DNA from: Methylobacter luteus IMV-B-3098
GTDB taxonomy: Bacteria; Pseudomonadota; Gammaproteobacteria; Methylococcales; Methylomonadaceae
DNA: 64,000 nt
Direction: 5' to 3'
Assembly: GCF_000427625.1 (NCBI RefSeq)
Contig: NZ_KE386569.1
Coordinates: 2,842,789-2,906,788 of the forward strand
Program-made: the position numbers and the translations under genes
The notes under the pieces: model-generated
The model's input: only the letters and a program-made list of their open reading frames with translations
Told to the model about the DNA's origin: nothing
Databases searched by the model: none
Part shown: piece after piece, positions 1-8,729 of the stretch
Layout of the letters: each line of letters opens with the position of its first letter
How positions within the stretch are numbered: the first letter of the stretch is position 1

Positions 1-1011
1 AAAGTCTTCAGAGCCCATGCTCGGAGTCGGTTGTCGGTTGATGCAATCCTCGCCGACTATCGCAATGGCGGCGTTTAACGCCATCCGTGTTTCTTCTTCC
101 GTGTTGAACGTGATCGGATAGCCTGGATTTTCCGGATTGAGTTTAATCTCAGCCGTTACATTGAAGCCCTGGCAGAGGGCATGGGTCAGTTGACTGATTT
201 TGTCGGCAATGGTTTTTTGCGCGCTGTCGCTGAAACAACGGAACGTGCCGCGCAGCACGACTGATTCCGGCAACGCGTTCCAGGTCTGGCCGGCGTGAAT
301 CTGGGTAATGCTGACGACGGCCTGTTCAGCCGGATCGACGGTTCTGCTGACGATCGTCTGCAAGGCAGTGATCAGTTGGGCAGCCGCGACGATGGCATCG
401 TTGCCTAGATGAGGCATCGCGGCATGGGTGGCCTGGCCCGTCAGAATGATCTCGAAACAATCGAACGAAGCCATCATCGGCCCTGATTTGACGGCAAAAT
501 GGCCGAGCGGTATATCGGGGAAATTATGCAGGCCGAACACGCAATCAGCCGGAAATTTTTCGAACAGGCCATCCAGAATCATTTGTTTGGCGCCGGCGCG
601 ACCTTCTTCGGCCGGCTGGAAGATGAAATACACGGTGCCGTCAAAATCGCGATGGCGGGCTAAATAACTGGCCGCCCCCAATAGCATGGCACTATGCCCG
701 TCATGGCCGCAGGCATGCATTTTGCCGTCATGACGGGACTTGTGATCAAACGTGTTCCGCTCCTGTATGAACAGCGCGTCCATGTCGGCACGCAGGGCGA
801 TTTTCCCGGCGCCGTCGCCGGTCGACAAGGTGGCGACCACGCCGGTTTTGCCCAGGCCCTGGTGCACGTCCAGGCCGAAACCGGACAGTTTGCCGGCGAT
901 GAACTCGGCCGTTGCGGTTTCTTCAAACGCGGTTTCCGGAAACTGGTGCAGATGCCGGCGCCATTGGCGCATTTCGGCGTGGAGTTGTTGTATCTCGCTG
1001 GGTATGGACAT
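1..1011 (-). CDS. M20 family amidohydrolase (partial, 3' end off window)
   Basis: This is the first 337 codons of a zinc-dependent amidohydrolase of the M20 / hippurate hydrolase type, which removes acyl groups from N-acyl amino acids or similar amides. The reading frame starts at an ATG at 1011 (MSIPSEIQQLHAEM) and stays open to the left edge. Family metal-site motifs are visible: RADMDAL, then HACGHDGHSAMLLGAA, then QPAEEGRAGAK, and HNFPD. The last residues, MGSEDF, match the C-terminal catalytic-domain motif, so only about 50 residues are missing. No strong Shine-Dalgarno precedes the ATG. The gene stands alone and points away from the DUF4405 and baeS genes. The substrate cannot be told from sequence. 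Confidence 0.88.
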   Translation of the reverse strand, partial: MSIPSEIQQLHAEMRQWRRHLHQFPETAFEETATAEFIAGKLSGFGLDVHQGLGKTGVVATLSTGDGAGKIALRADMDALFIQERNTFDHKSRHDGKMHACGHDGHSAMLLGAASYLARHRDFDGTVYFIFQPAEEGRAGAKQMILDGLFEKFPADCVFGLHNFPDIPLGHFAVKSGPMMASFDCFEIILTGQATHAAMPHLGNDAIVAAAQLITALQTIVSRTVDPAEQAVVSITQIHAGQTWNALPESVVLRGTFRCFSDSAQKTIADKISQLTHALCQGFNVTAEIKLNPENPGYPITFNTEEETRMALNAAIAIVGEDCINRQPTPSMGSEDF

Positions 1012-1143
1012 AATATCGGCTTATCTAAAAATGTTGTTCATACAAGTCTGTGGCCGGCCGGATAGCCCCTTGCCGTATTGAATCCATCATATCCAGAAAG
1101 TTGCCTGAGAGCCTAATAAATTCGGTAACCTGCAAGGTCGGGC

Positions 1144-1731
1144 CTACTGTTCAGGAGGACTGGCGGGCTTGCTTCCATAGTCGCGTATGATGCGCCGGAT
1201 ATCGCCCATTTCAAAACCGTAAGTTCTTTTTAGCACGCCGATGCGTTGGTCTTTACTAATCGAACTCGGCAGATTCAGCATCTCAAGAATATGCGCGGCC
1301 GGTACTCCCGTTTCCTGCTCCAGTTCCGCCAGCGTCATGGACCCTCTGATCTGGATGTCCTTGCCTCTGGTCAGGGCGCTTTCGGACACTTCGACAGGGG
1401 TTATGACCGGCGCCAGAGACAGTGCAATCAACGCCAGCAGGCCAACGATGCCGAGACCGGCTCTAAGCCCTGAGTTTTCGCTCGGGCGGCCGGTAAGCGT
1501 ATGAACAATCCAGCGCCAGTGCAGCAGCAGGTGAACGGCAAGCACGCTCAAGAAAGCCACGGATATCCAGAAATGTATCGTTCCCCATTCATGCCGGTTC
1601 AAGCCCCACAGGCTGGCAAAACGGCCGCTGCCCGGCGGCAGGAGATAGCGCATCAACACGCCGGTCGTGGTCAGAAAAAGAAACCCTGTAAACGCAATGA
1701 CATCAACTATAAAATTTAACGTGGCTTTCAT
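1144..1731 (-). CDS. DUF4405 membrane protein (cytochrome-like)
   Basis: A 195-residue inner-membrane protein. The ATG at 1731 is preferred over upstream Met codons because AGAGGT sits just upstream of it. There are about four hydrophobic helices in residues 7-125. Histidines lie at the membrane faces in HEWGTIHFWIS and AVHLLLHWRWI, the pattern of DUF4405 proteins that resemble b-type cytochromes of flavin-based electron-transfer systems. The last 60 residues form a soluble helical segment (SMTLAELEQETGVPAAHILE) that often accompanies this domain. It is divergent from the baeS-like gene with about 77 bases between starts, so the two probably share a control region. Haem binding is inferred; the redox partner is unknown. 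Confidence 0.7.
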   Translation of the reverse strand: MKATLNFIVDVIAFTGFLFLTTTGVLMRYLLPPGSGRFASLWGLNRHEWGTIHFWISVAFLSVLAVHLLLHWRWIVHTLTGRPSENSGLRAGLGIVGLLALIALSLAPVITPVEVSESALTRGKDIQIRGSMTLAELEQETGVPAAHILEMLNLPSSISKDQRIGVLKRTYGFEMGDIRRIIRDYGSKPASPPEQ

Positions 1732-1808
1732 TGAGACCTCTGTGTGGCGGTTCATAATTCTTGCACATTCGGTGACAATAATACCGTAACGGCTTAACGG
1801 GTATCTTT

Positions 1809-3251
1809 GTGCATAAATCAATCCGGTTCAAACTCTTTTTGACATTTTTGCTGACGACGAGCTTTGTCGTTTCGGGCATGTATCTGTTCATGCGCTGGTC
1901 GCTGGATCGCGGGTTTAACGATTTCATTGAAACACGTCAGCAGGAACGCATCAGCACGCTGATCGAGGGCCTGAGCGAATACTATGCCGGGGATCAGGGC
2001 TGGCACGCACTGACCGGCAACAAGCGAAAATGGATGGACCTGTTGTGGCAGGCCCACGAGCATCGGCACTATCGGCCGACGCCGTGGTTCAAGCAGGCGC
2101 TGACTGAGCCGCCAGACGTCTGGCCGCCTGCGTTGCCCGAATCCCATGCCAACTGGCGCTTCAAGCCGCTGGAATTGAGTGTGATGCTGTTGCGTGCCGA
2201 TAAGTCGATCATCTTTGGCCGCCGGGAATCGTTGCGGCAACTGACTTTGCATCCGATTCGTCATCAGGCACAAACAGTCGGTTTTCTGGGAGTGCTGCCG
2301 GGCAAGCCGGTCAATCAACCGCTTGAACTCCAGTTTATGGAGCGCCAGTCCCAGTCATTCATCTGGATCGCCGTATTCATGGTCCTGTTATCGGCAGGCT
2401 TGGCCTTGCTGTTGGCTTACACCTTGGGACGCCCGCTCAAGCGTATTACGGCCGCAGCCAAGGCGCTGGCCGTGGGCAGCTACGATACGCGTCTGCCAGT
2501 CGAGTCCGGTGATGAACTGGGCCAGTTGGCGCGGGACTTTAACGAAATGGCGGCGGCGCTGGAGCAATCGGAGCAGACGCGGCGGCGCTGGGTGGCCGAT
2601 ATTTCGCACGAGTTGCGCACGCCGCTGGCGGTTTTGCGCGGTGAGCTGGAAGCATTGCAGGACGGCATACGACCGTTGACGCAAGCCGCTGTCGATTCGC
2701 TGATGAACGACGTCATGCGGCTGCATCGTCTGACTGACGACCTGTATCAATTATCGCTGTCCGATCAGGGCGCGTTAAGTTACCGTAAAATCCAGATTGA
2801 TCCGGTCGTCGTTTTAAAACAGGATCTTGCCGCGCTGGCGCCTGAATTCGCCAGCAAGCAGTTCAGCGTTCAACTGACGAACAAGCTGGCAACGGCCATT
2901 AAGATTCATGCTGACCCGGACCGCCTGTCGCAGCTCTACCGGAATCTGCTGAACAACAGCCTCAATTATACCGACCGCGGCGGTCAGCTGGATATTGCTG
3001 TGTTCCAGCAGACGAACAGGCTGATCATGGTTTTTGCCGATAGCGCACCGGGTGTGCCGGCACAGGAACTGCCGCACTTGTTTGACCGTTTCTATCGAGT
3101 GGAAAGCTCGCGCAGCCGTCATCATGGCGGCGCGGGGCTGGGGCTGGCTATTTGCAGTAATATCGTGCAGGCGCATAACGGTACGATAACGGCGCAAGTC
3201 TCGCATCTCGGCGGTCTCGCCATTCATATTGAATTACCGATTGAATCATGA
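1809..3251 (+). CDS. baeS: BaeS-like sensor histidine kinase
   Basis: A 480-residue inner-membrane sensor kinase. One membrane helix lies at about 8-28 and a second at about 184-206, enclosing a periplasmic sensor of about 150 residues. These are followed by a HAMP domain (about 206-258), a HisKA domain with phospho-acceptor His267 in DISHELRTPL, and an ATPase domain with N-box NLLNNSLNYT and the G-box GGAGLGLAI. The start is GTG at 1809. The stop overlaps the ATG of the response regulator by 4 bases, so the pair is translationally coupled. Similarity of both partners to BaeS/BaeR and the Spy-like gene immediately downstream suggest a role in envelope or metal stress. The exact ligand is not visible. 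Confidence 0.85.
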   Translation: MHKSIRFKLFLTFLLTTSFVVSGMYLFMRWSLDRGFNDFIETRQQERISTLIEGLSEYYAGDQGWHALTGNKRKWMDLLWQAHEHRHYRPTPWFKQALTEPPDVWPPALPESHANWRFKPLELSVMLLRADKSIIFGRRESLRQLTLHPIRHQAQTVGFLGVLPGKPVNQPLELQFMERQSQSFIWIAVFMVLLSAGLALLLAYTLGRPLKRITAAAKALAVGSYDTRLPVESGDELGQLARDFNEMAAALEQSEQTRRRWVADISHELRTPLAVLRGELEALQDGIRPLTQAAVDSLMNDVMRLHRLTDDLYQLSLSDQGALSYRKIQIDPVVVLKQDLAALAPEFASKQFSVQLTNKLATAIKIHADPDRLSQLYRNLLNNSLNYTDRGGQLDIAVFQQTNRLIMVFADSAPGVPAQELPHLFDRFYRVESSRSRHHGGAGLGLAICSNIVQAHNGTITAQVSHLGGLAIHIELPIES

Positions 3252-3934
3252 AACGCATCCTGATTGTAGAAGACGAAGAAAAACTGGCGCGCCTGGAAGC
3301 CGATTATCTGCATAGCGCCGGCTTTGAAACGGTTTGCCTGGCCGATGGGCTGGATGTCGTGCCGTGGCTGGAAGAAAACCCGGCGGATTTGATACTGCTG
3401 GATCTGATGTTGCCGGGCCGGGACGGTCTGGATCTGTGCCGGGATATCCGCCGCTTCAGCACTGTGCCGATCATCATGGTGACCGCGCGCATAGAGGAAG
3501 TCGACCGCCTGCTGGGGCTGGAACTCGGGGCCGATGATTATATCTGCAAGCCGTTCAGCCCGCGCGAGATGACTGCGCGCGTCAAAGCCGTATTGCGAAG
3601 GATGCAACCTTTGGCGACAGAGCCGGTCTCTAGTATGTTGAAGCTGGACCCACAGAGTTTCAGAATCTCTGTCGGCAAACTGGAAACCGAATTGACGGCA
3701 GTCGAATTCCAGTTGCTGCAAACGTTGTATCAGCAACCGGGACGCATCTTTTCTCGCTCCAGGCTCATGGATCTTATGTATCAGGATCAGCGCATTGTCT
3801 CCGACCGGACCATTGATAGTCATATTAAAAAATTGCGCAAAAAGCTGGCCGATCTGCTGCCCGGGCAGGAATTGATCCATTCGGTTTACGGCGCCGGCTA
3901 TCGCTATGAGGCGCCCAATAGAAACGGCGATTAA
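3248..3934 (+). CDS. baeR: BaeR-like OmpR-family response regulator
   Basis: A 228-residue cytoplasmic transcription factor. The receiver domain (about 1-120) carries the acidic pocket in VEDEE, phospho-acceptor Asp52 in LILLDLMLPGRDG, and the conserved Lys in DDYICKPFSP. The C-terminal winged helix (about 130-225) ends in VYGAGYRYE, typical of the OmpR/PhoB class. It overlaps the kinase gene by 4 bases (ATGA). In enterobacteria BaeR activates spy. Here a Spy/CpxP-like gene starts 120 bases downstream, which supports the same regulon logic, although I could not recognise a BaeR box in the gap. Confidence 0.88.
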   Translation: MKRILIVEDEEKLARLEADYLHSAGFETVCLADGLDVVPWLEENPADLILLDLMLPGRDGLDLCRDIRRFSTVPIIMVTARIEEVDRLLGLELGADDYICKPFSPREMTARVKAVLRRMQPLATEPVSSMLKLDPQSFRISVGKLETELTAVEFQLLQTLYQQPGRIFSRSRLMDLMYQDQRIVSDRTIDSHIKKLRKKLADLLPGQELIHSVYGAGYRYEAPNRNGD

Positions 3935-4054
3935 ACTTCCTTATTTTTTACACAATCGCTGCGAATTGTTTGCGCTTTTTATCGCTAAAGTAATACCCAA
4001 GAACAGCAAGAAACTGTTCGGACACCACAACCCTACAACAATGAGAGAATAACT

Positions 4055-4390
4055 ATGAACAAGAAAATCATCCTGATTGCAATGGCATTGGCTCTTCCCT
4101 TGACAGCGGCGGCGCTGCCGGGCACCGATACAGAGGGTGGTGAAGGAGAGTATCGCCATGGCAAAAAAATGGAGCGCATGACCAAGGAACTGAATTTAAA
4201 TGAAGAGCAAAAAACTAAAATGGATGCGTTATTCAAGGAACAGCACGAGAAATATAAAACCATTCATGAAGAAACCCGTACGCGTCTGAAGGAAATCCTG
4301 ACGCCTGAGCAAATGACAAAGATGGATGAAATGAAAAAGCGCCATCACGAAAAATGGAAAGGCAAGAAAGGAACCGAAAAACAGGATTAA
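4055..4390 (+). CDS. Spy/CpxP-like periplasmic protein
   Basis: A 111-residue exported protein. It has a signal peptide (MNKKIILIAMALALPLTAAA) followed by a short acidic linker and a highly charged helical region rich in Lys, Glu and Met. The segment LNLNEEQKTKMDALF and the later LTPEQMTKMDEM match the two LTxxQ motifs of the Spy/CpxP family, whose members are cradle-shaped periplasmic chaperones or stress sensors. The ATG is preceded by AATGAGAGAATAAC with a weak Shine-Dalgarno. Its position right after baeS-baeR fits a target of that system. A metal-binding role is possible given the His and Met content but is not shown. Confidence 0.75.
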   Translation: MNKKIILIAMALALPLTAAALPGTDTEGGEGEYRHGKKMERMTKELNLNEEQKTKMDALFKEQHEKYKTIHEETRTRLKEILTPEQMTKMDEMKKRHHEKWKGKKGTEKQD

Positions 4391-4416
4391 TGTCCGCACG
4401 GATACGATAACCCTGT

Positions 4417-4438
4417 CCTGATCCAGGGATGGATCAGG
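4417..4438 (+). terminator. Hairpin after the Spy-like gene
   Basis: A perfect 8-base stem, CCTGATCC / GGATCAGG, with a 6-base loop lies 27 bases after the stop codon of the Spy-like gene. No T-run follows, so it is either a weak terminator or an mRNA 3' stabilising structure. Confidence 0.4.
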
Positions 4439-4572
4439 CTGCCCGATCTCAAAAACTGCTCATTGCCGGCAAGTCTTGTTTTACTAATCATCGCAAACGG
4501 CCTATATTCTCAACCAGTTATTTCATTTTGGTCTGTAGACAGATCTTTTCCATGACATAACAGGAGGCTCTT

Positions 4573-5700
4573 ATGCAATATTTATTATTGCTCGTGTTGA
4601 GTATGACGGCATCGCTCATCCACGCGCAGTCCGCCGACGACAATATGCTGGGTTTGCCGCCAGTGCCTATTCCGGCCGATAATCCACAGACTCCGGCCAA
4701 AATTCAGCTCGGCGACAAGCTGTTTCACGACAAGCGCTTTTCTATCGACGGTACCGTCAGTTGCGCCAACTGCCACAATGATAATCTGGCGTTTACCGAT
4801 GGTTTGCAATTCTCGGTTGGCCATCATGGTCTGGTCGGCACACGCAATGCGCCGACCGTATTGAATGCCGCCTATTATAAAGAGCAGTTCTGGGACGGCC
4901 GCGAGCCGGATCTGGAAAACCAGTCCAAGCAGCCGCCGGTCAATCCGGTGGAAGGCGGCCTCGCCAATCATGAGCCCATCCTCGAAGTGGTTCGCACCGA
5001 TCCTGAGTACCGGTCGGCCTTTCAGTCCGTCTTCGGTGTCAGTCCTGAACAGCTCAACCTGCAGCATGTCGCCAAGGCGATCGCTAGTTTCGAGCGCACG
5101 CTGGTGGCTGGAAACTCGGCTTTCGACCGCTACTGGTTCAAAGATGAAACCGGCGCTATGAACGAAGCCCAGGTGCGAGGATTCAACCTGTTTATCGGAC
5201 AAGCACGCTGTGTATCGTGCCACACCATCGAACAGGATCACGCGCTGTTCACGGACAACCGCTTTCACAATATCGGCGTCGGCATCAATCATATCCAGGA
5301 GGATGTGCCGCGTTTGACTAAAGCTTTTCTGGAGGCCAAATACAAAGGCGGCGATGTCGATAAAATGGTGCTCAGCGATAAGAAATCGTCCGAACTGGGC
5401 CGATTCGCCGTGACTGACGCACTTGATCAAATCGGCGCGTTCAAGACCCCGACGTTGCGCAATGTCGATCTGACGGCGCCCTACATGCACGACGGCAGCC
5501 TCAAAACGCTGAAAGACGTGGTCATTCACTACAACAATGGTGGTGCGTCACAGCCTCGCGAACGGGTCAATGATTTTCTGAGCGGCGGCATACGGCCGTT
5601 GAATCTGACCGACGAGCAAATGGACGACCTGGTGGCTTTCATGGAGGCGCTGACCAGTTCGAAATTCGCCAAATCCGCCCCGGCTCAAGCGGCTAACTGA
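4573..5700 (+). CDS. Di-haem cytochrome c peroxidase family protein
   Basis: A 375-residue periplasmic enzyme with a signal peptide (residues 1-18, cleavage after IHA). Two c-type haem motifs are visible, CANCH at 64-68 and CVSCH at 213-217, as in bacterial cytochrome c peroxidases and MauG relatives. The motif TAPYMHDGSLKTL places a Met where CcpA has its distal axial ligand; MauG has Tyr there, so a peroxidase is more likely than a MauG-type modifying enzyme. AGGAGG upstream of the ATG is a strong ribosome site. It is the first gene of an apparent operon with a Tat-exported metallophosphoesterase (12-base gap) and a small cytochrome c, which could supply electrons. Confidence 0.88.
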   Translation: MQYLLLLVLSMTASLIHAQSADDNMLGLPPVPIPADNPQTPAKIQLGDKLFHDKRFSIDGTVSCANCHNDNLAFTDGLQFSVGHHGLVGTRNAPTVLNAAYYKEQFWDGREPDLENQSKQPPVNPVEGGLANHEPILEVVRTDPEYRSAFQSVFGVSPEQLNLQHVAKAIASFERTLVAGNSAFDRYWFKDETGAMNEAQVRGFNLFIGQARCVSCHTIEQDHALFTDNRFHNIGVGINHIQEDVPRLTKAFLEAKYKGGDVDKMVLSDKKSSELGRFAVTDALDQIGAFKTPTLRNVDLTAPYMHDGSLKTLKDVVIHYNNGGASQPRERVNDFLSGGIRPLNLTDEQMDDLVAFMEALTSSKFAKSAPAQAAN

Positions 5701-5712
5701 AGGAGAGCTTTT

Positions 5713-6789
5713 ATGAATACGATCAATCGCAGCCGCCGGCAGTTTATGAAAGGCGCCGGCGCTTTAGCCCTGGGAAGTATGCTGCCTGTCAGTCTGGTCG
5801 AGCTGGCTTTCGCCGAAAGCAGCCAGAACTTCAGTTTCGCCTATATTTCCGATGCCCATATCCAGCATATCAAGGACAACCGCTTCGTCAGAAACTGGGA
5901 TCGCGGCCTGATCCGCGCCGTTGCCGAAACCAATCTGTTAGTGCCCAAGCCGGATTTTGTGGTTTTCGGCGGCGATCTGGCCCAGCTTGGCAACAAGCCT
6001 GAACTGGACCACGGCGCCGAAATTATGTCGGCGCTGCAGTACAAGGTCCATTACGTCATGGGCGAGCATGATTATTACCTGGATCTGGGCGAATACTGGG
6101 AGAAACTGTTCGGGCCGCAATACTACAGCTTCGACCATAAAGGCGTGCACTTCATCGTGCTCAACAGCATCCTGACCTATGACGAATGGACGCATAACCG
6201 CTGGCCGACCAACGAACAGCGCATGCTTGAAATGGCCATGCTCGACAACCCGAAGGGCTCGCCATTCATGGTCGGCGCCGAACAGTTGCTGTGGCTGAAA
6301 AAAGATCTGTCCATGATCGATAATAATACGCCGATCGTGGTGTTCTCACATTCGCCGCTGCAGAAAATTTTCAGAGGCTGGAATTTCTGGACCGAAGATG
6401 CCGAGCAAGTCCAGGCGCTGCTGCAGTCGTTCAACAAGGTGTCCGTGATCTACGGCCACGTTCATCAAGTCCAGTACAATCAAATCGGCCATATCAGTTT
6501 CAACTCGGTCATGGCGACGGCCTGGCCCTGGCCGTATCCGCCATCCTATGCCCATGCCGAGCAATACCTGCCGAAGCTGATCGTGCCGATGAACCGTGCC
6601 GATCCGTTCTTCGAACGCGACGGCACCGGCTGGCAATTGATCAATTTAGTCAACGGCAATGTGGACATGGAGTATCTGCTCTATAGCAACCGCGGCCGCA
6701 GCGTGCGCTATCACAGGGAAGCCAATCGCCCCGAGGATATCGATTACCCGCATGAAACCATGCGCATTCCGCCACAAAGTCACTATTAA
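5713..6789 (+). CDS. Tat-exported metallophosphoesterase
   Basis: A 358-residue calcineurin-like phosphoesterase. The N-terminus has the twin-arginine motif SRRQFMKGAGALALG, so it is exported folded to the periplasm. Metal-ligand motifs occur in the family order: ISDAHI, FGGDLAQLGNKPE, MGEHDYY (Glu replaces the usual Asn of GNHD), SHSPL and YGHVHQ. AAGGAGAG lies just before the start. It sits between a di-haem peroxidase and a SoxA-like cytochrome in what looks like one transcript. The substrate is unknown; the redox neighbours argue against a simple phosphate-scavenging job. Confidence 0.85.
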   Translation: MNTINRSRRQFMKGAGALALGSMLPVSLVELAFAESSQNFSFAYISDAHIQHIKDNRFVRNWDRGLIRAVAETNLLVPKPDFVVFGGDLAQLGNKPELDHGAEIMSALQYKVHYVMGEHDYYLDLGEYWEKLFGPQYYSFDHKGVHFIVLNSILTYDEWTHNRWPTNEQRMLEMAMLDNPKGSPFMVGAEQLLWLKKDLSMIDNNTPIVVFSHSPLQKIFRGWNFWTEDAEQVQALLQSFNKVSVIYGHVHQVQYNQIGHISFNSVMATAWPWPYPPSYAHAEQYLPKLIVPMNRADPFFERDGTGWQLINLVNGNVDMEYLLYSNRGRSVRYHREANRPEDIDYPHETMRIPPQSHY

Positions 6790-6810
6790 CCCCGAGCACA
6801 GGAGCGAACT

Positions 6811-7224
6811 ATGTCTCATGATCAGAAAAAAACAAGGCTATTAGGTTTTGCTTTGCTGGTTCTGGCCGCGACGGGATCATCACGCGCCGATGAATTCACC
6901 GATGCCGACCTGCAGCGCTGGCAGAAGCAGTTTATGAGCGTTGTAAATAAAGGACGCGCATTGTGGACCGATTCCGGGCTGGGCAACAACGGCGTGGCCT
7001 GTGTGCAGTGTCATCCCAACGCCGCCAATACGCATCCTGAAACCTATCCGAAATTTCAGCAACAGCTCGGCAAAGTCGTGCCGGTTTGGGAAATGATCAA
7101 CTGGTGCATCAGGAACCCGCTGGAAGGTCAGCCGCTCGCTGCCGACGACCCGAAAATGACGGCCCTGCAGGCGTATATGACGCATGAGCGGCGCGGCGTC
7201 AAGCTGGAACCTGGCAAGCATTGA
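6811..7224 (+). CDS. SoxA-like mono-haem c-type cytochrome
   Basis: A 137-residue periplasmic cytochrome with a signal peptide ending near SSRADE. One haem motif, CVQCH, follows GNNGVA. The C-terminal stretch MINWCIRNPLEGQPLA followed by DDPKMTALQAYM resembles the second half of SoxA and other diheme SoxA-type cytochromes, including the extra Cys in NWCI. It ends the peroxidase - phosphoesterase operon (21-base gap, GGAGCG ribosome site) and is the natural electron donor candidate for the peroxidase. No other sox gene is in view, so thiosulfate oxidation is not implied. Confidence 0.8.
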   Translation: MSHDQKKTRLLGFALLVLAATGSSRADEFTDADLQRWQKQFMSVVNKGRALWTDSGLGNNGVACVQCHPNAANTHPETYPKFQQQLGKVVPVWEMINWCIRNPLEGQPLAADDPKMTALQAYMTHERRGVKLEPGKH

Positions 7225-7375
7225 TTCATCCTGCGGCGGCAGCGTTGTCCGGTTGCTGCCGTCGGGGGAAATTCCCTAGCAAAATTCGGCTATTTTGTCT
7301 GGACCTCATCGCTTACAATGTCCTATTGCACAGATTCAAGCGGAGCGGCAGCTCCCATTACCCGAGGACATTATA

Positions 7376-7735
7376 ATGAAAACTATTCACCTTGCCTTTG
7401 TGGCGCTGTCGCTTTTCAGTTTTGTCGGCAGAGTCGCGCTGTCGGAATTCAAGCATGAAATGCTGAAGCAGAAAGCTTTCAAGATCGCGCCGCATGTCAT
7501 CGATACGCTATTGCTGTTCAGCGGTATCGCGCTGGTTTTTCAGGGATCATGGCTGTCGGCGGAGCACGGCTGGATTATCGGCAAAATAATAGGCCTGCTG
7601 GGTTATATCGGATTAGGCATCGTGGTGATGCACAATCAGGGCACTACCCGCTGGCTGGCTTTTGCCGGGGCGCTGGCCTGCTTTGCCTATATTGGCGTGG
7701 TCGCGGTGACTAAGGATGCGTGGTTCTTTTTATAA
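7376..7735 (+). CDS. SirB2 family membrane protein
   Basis: A 119-residue protein with four predicted membrane helices. It begins MKTIHLAFVALSLFSF and carries the family features FVGRVAL, PHVIDTLLLFSGIALVF and GLGIVVMH. The ATG at 7376 follows CGAGGA. This start is chosen over the upstream in-frame Met because the extra 27 residues are polar and unlike the family. SirB2 proteins are inner-membrane proteins of unknown function, named from a neighbour of SirA-regulated genes in Salmonella. No operon partner is evident. Confidence 0.8.
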   Translation: MKTIHLAFVALSLFSFVGRVALSEFKHEMLKQKAFKIAPHVIDTLLLFSGIALVFQGSWLSAEHGWIIGKIIGLLGYIGLGIVVMHNQGTTRWLAFAGALACFAYIGVVAVTKDAWFFL

Positions 7736-7807
7736 CTGATGTTGTGCACGGAGGGTTCGACCCTACAGCGCGTTTGACGAATGTGTAAATTGGCTGCATG
7801 GCATCGG

Positions 7808-8632
7808 TTATAAACAAAAATCTATTTGACTGATCTGCTGATCCAGCCAGCGTAAAACATCCTTGCCGCGTTTTAGGCCGGACTCGTCAAATGCCGGTTC
7901 CCGATGATCCGTCAATACGTCCCAGCGGCATAACAGATTTTTTAACTGGACGCGTTCGCTGGCGGTAAAGTGGTATTGTTGAACCAGTTGTTTGAACTGG
8001 CGCGGCTCGGGCGGCGTGATCAGCTTGGCCAGGGCAGCCATTTCGGCCAGCAAGGCTTCGATCGCCGGAACATGGGCCGCGATCAGGGCCGAAACCTGTT
8101 TGGCCTCAATATTTTCCGCCGGTGTCTGTCGGTTGTCCGATATCACTTTCAGGCACTGGATCAATTCGCCGCAGGAAAAGCGTGCCGCCGTTTCATAAAA
8201 GGCCGAGGCTTCCATGTCGTACAGGTGCGGCTGATCGTATTGAACTTGAGGTATTGAGGCGGTTTGAAGGCTGTCGGTGGCGCAAGGCGGATGGCAGACC
8301 AACGACGGATAATGGTTCCTCCCGCTGTCGAGATCGATGATTTTATCGATTAAGAACAACATGCCCAAGTCGTGGTCTTTATGTCCGGCGATCCCGACAT
8401 TGAGCATAACCGGGTGTTCTACCGAAGCAAACAGGGCTTGCGTATAAGCGATGCCGGCTGACATGGCGCTTTTGCCGGGGCCGGTCACGGTCAGGCAGAT
8501 GTTCCGGTTTAAATAAACGGCAAACGGCTCAACAGTTGTATCTTTCTTCAGCTTGAAGTGAGCGACCAGCGGTTTAGCCTCGCAGGGCAGAGCGGTATAG
8601 ATGAAAGTTTTGTATTCGTTGGCTTGATTCAT
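7808..8632 (-). CDS. Nucleoside phosphorylase family protein
   Basis: A 274-residue protein of the PNP/UDP phosphorylase superfamily. Family landmarks are the N-terminal TALPCEAKPL, the glycine-rich VTGPGKSAMSAGIAY, NVGIAGHKDHDLG, and YDMEASAFYETAARF, where the DMEAS motif supplies the ribose-binding Met-Glu pair. The last 70 residues form an additional helical tail (TASERVQLKNLLCRW) not seen in MTA/SAH nucleosidase. It may act on a purine nucleoside or a related N-glycoside, but the sequence does not decide this. It is a single gene, convergent with the SirB2 gene. Confidence 0.65.
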   Translation of the reverse strand: MNQANEYKTFIYTALPCEAKPLVAHFKLKKDTTVEPFAVYLNRNICLTVTGPGKSAMSAGIAYTQALFASVEHPVMLNVGIAGHKDHDLGMLFLIDKIIDLDSGRNHYPSLVCHPPCATDSLQTASIPQVQYDQPHLYDMEASAFYETAARFSCGELIQCLKVISDNRQTPAENIEAKQVSALIAAHVPAIEALLAEMAALAKLITPPEPRQFKQLVQQYHFTASERVQLKNLLCRWDVLTDHREPAFDESGLKRGKDVLRWLDQQISQIDFCL

Positions 8633-8677
8633 ACAACGGAAGGTCTTTGAGCGGCTAACGACGGATGGCCGTCAGGT

Positions 8678-8707
8678 CAGGAAGGGCTTTAGCCAAAGCC
8701 CTTCCTG
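8678..8707 (-). terminator. Perfect 13-bp hairpin downstream of the UPF0182 gene
   Basis: CAGGAAGGGCTTT at 8678-8690 pairs perfectly with AAAGCCCTTCCTG at 8695-8707 around an AGCC loop. It lies just after the stop of the minus-strand UPF0182 gene. There is no U-tract on either strand, so it may end transcription weakly or protect the mRNA 3' end. Confidence 0.5.
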
Positions 8708-8729
8708 GATTGAGAGTTGGCTTGAGCTT

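Noticed and set aside
3935-4054. Possible BaeR box before the Spy-like gene
   Set aside because: AT-rich runs are present but no convincing match to the known box was found.
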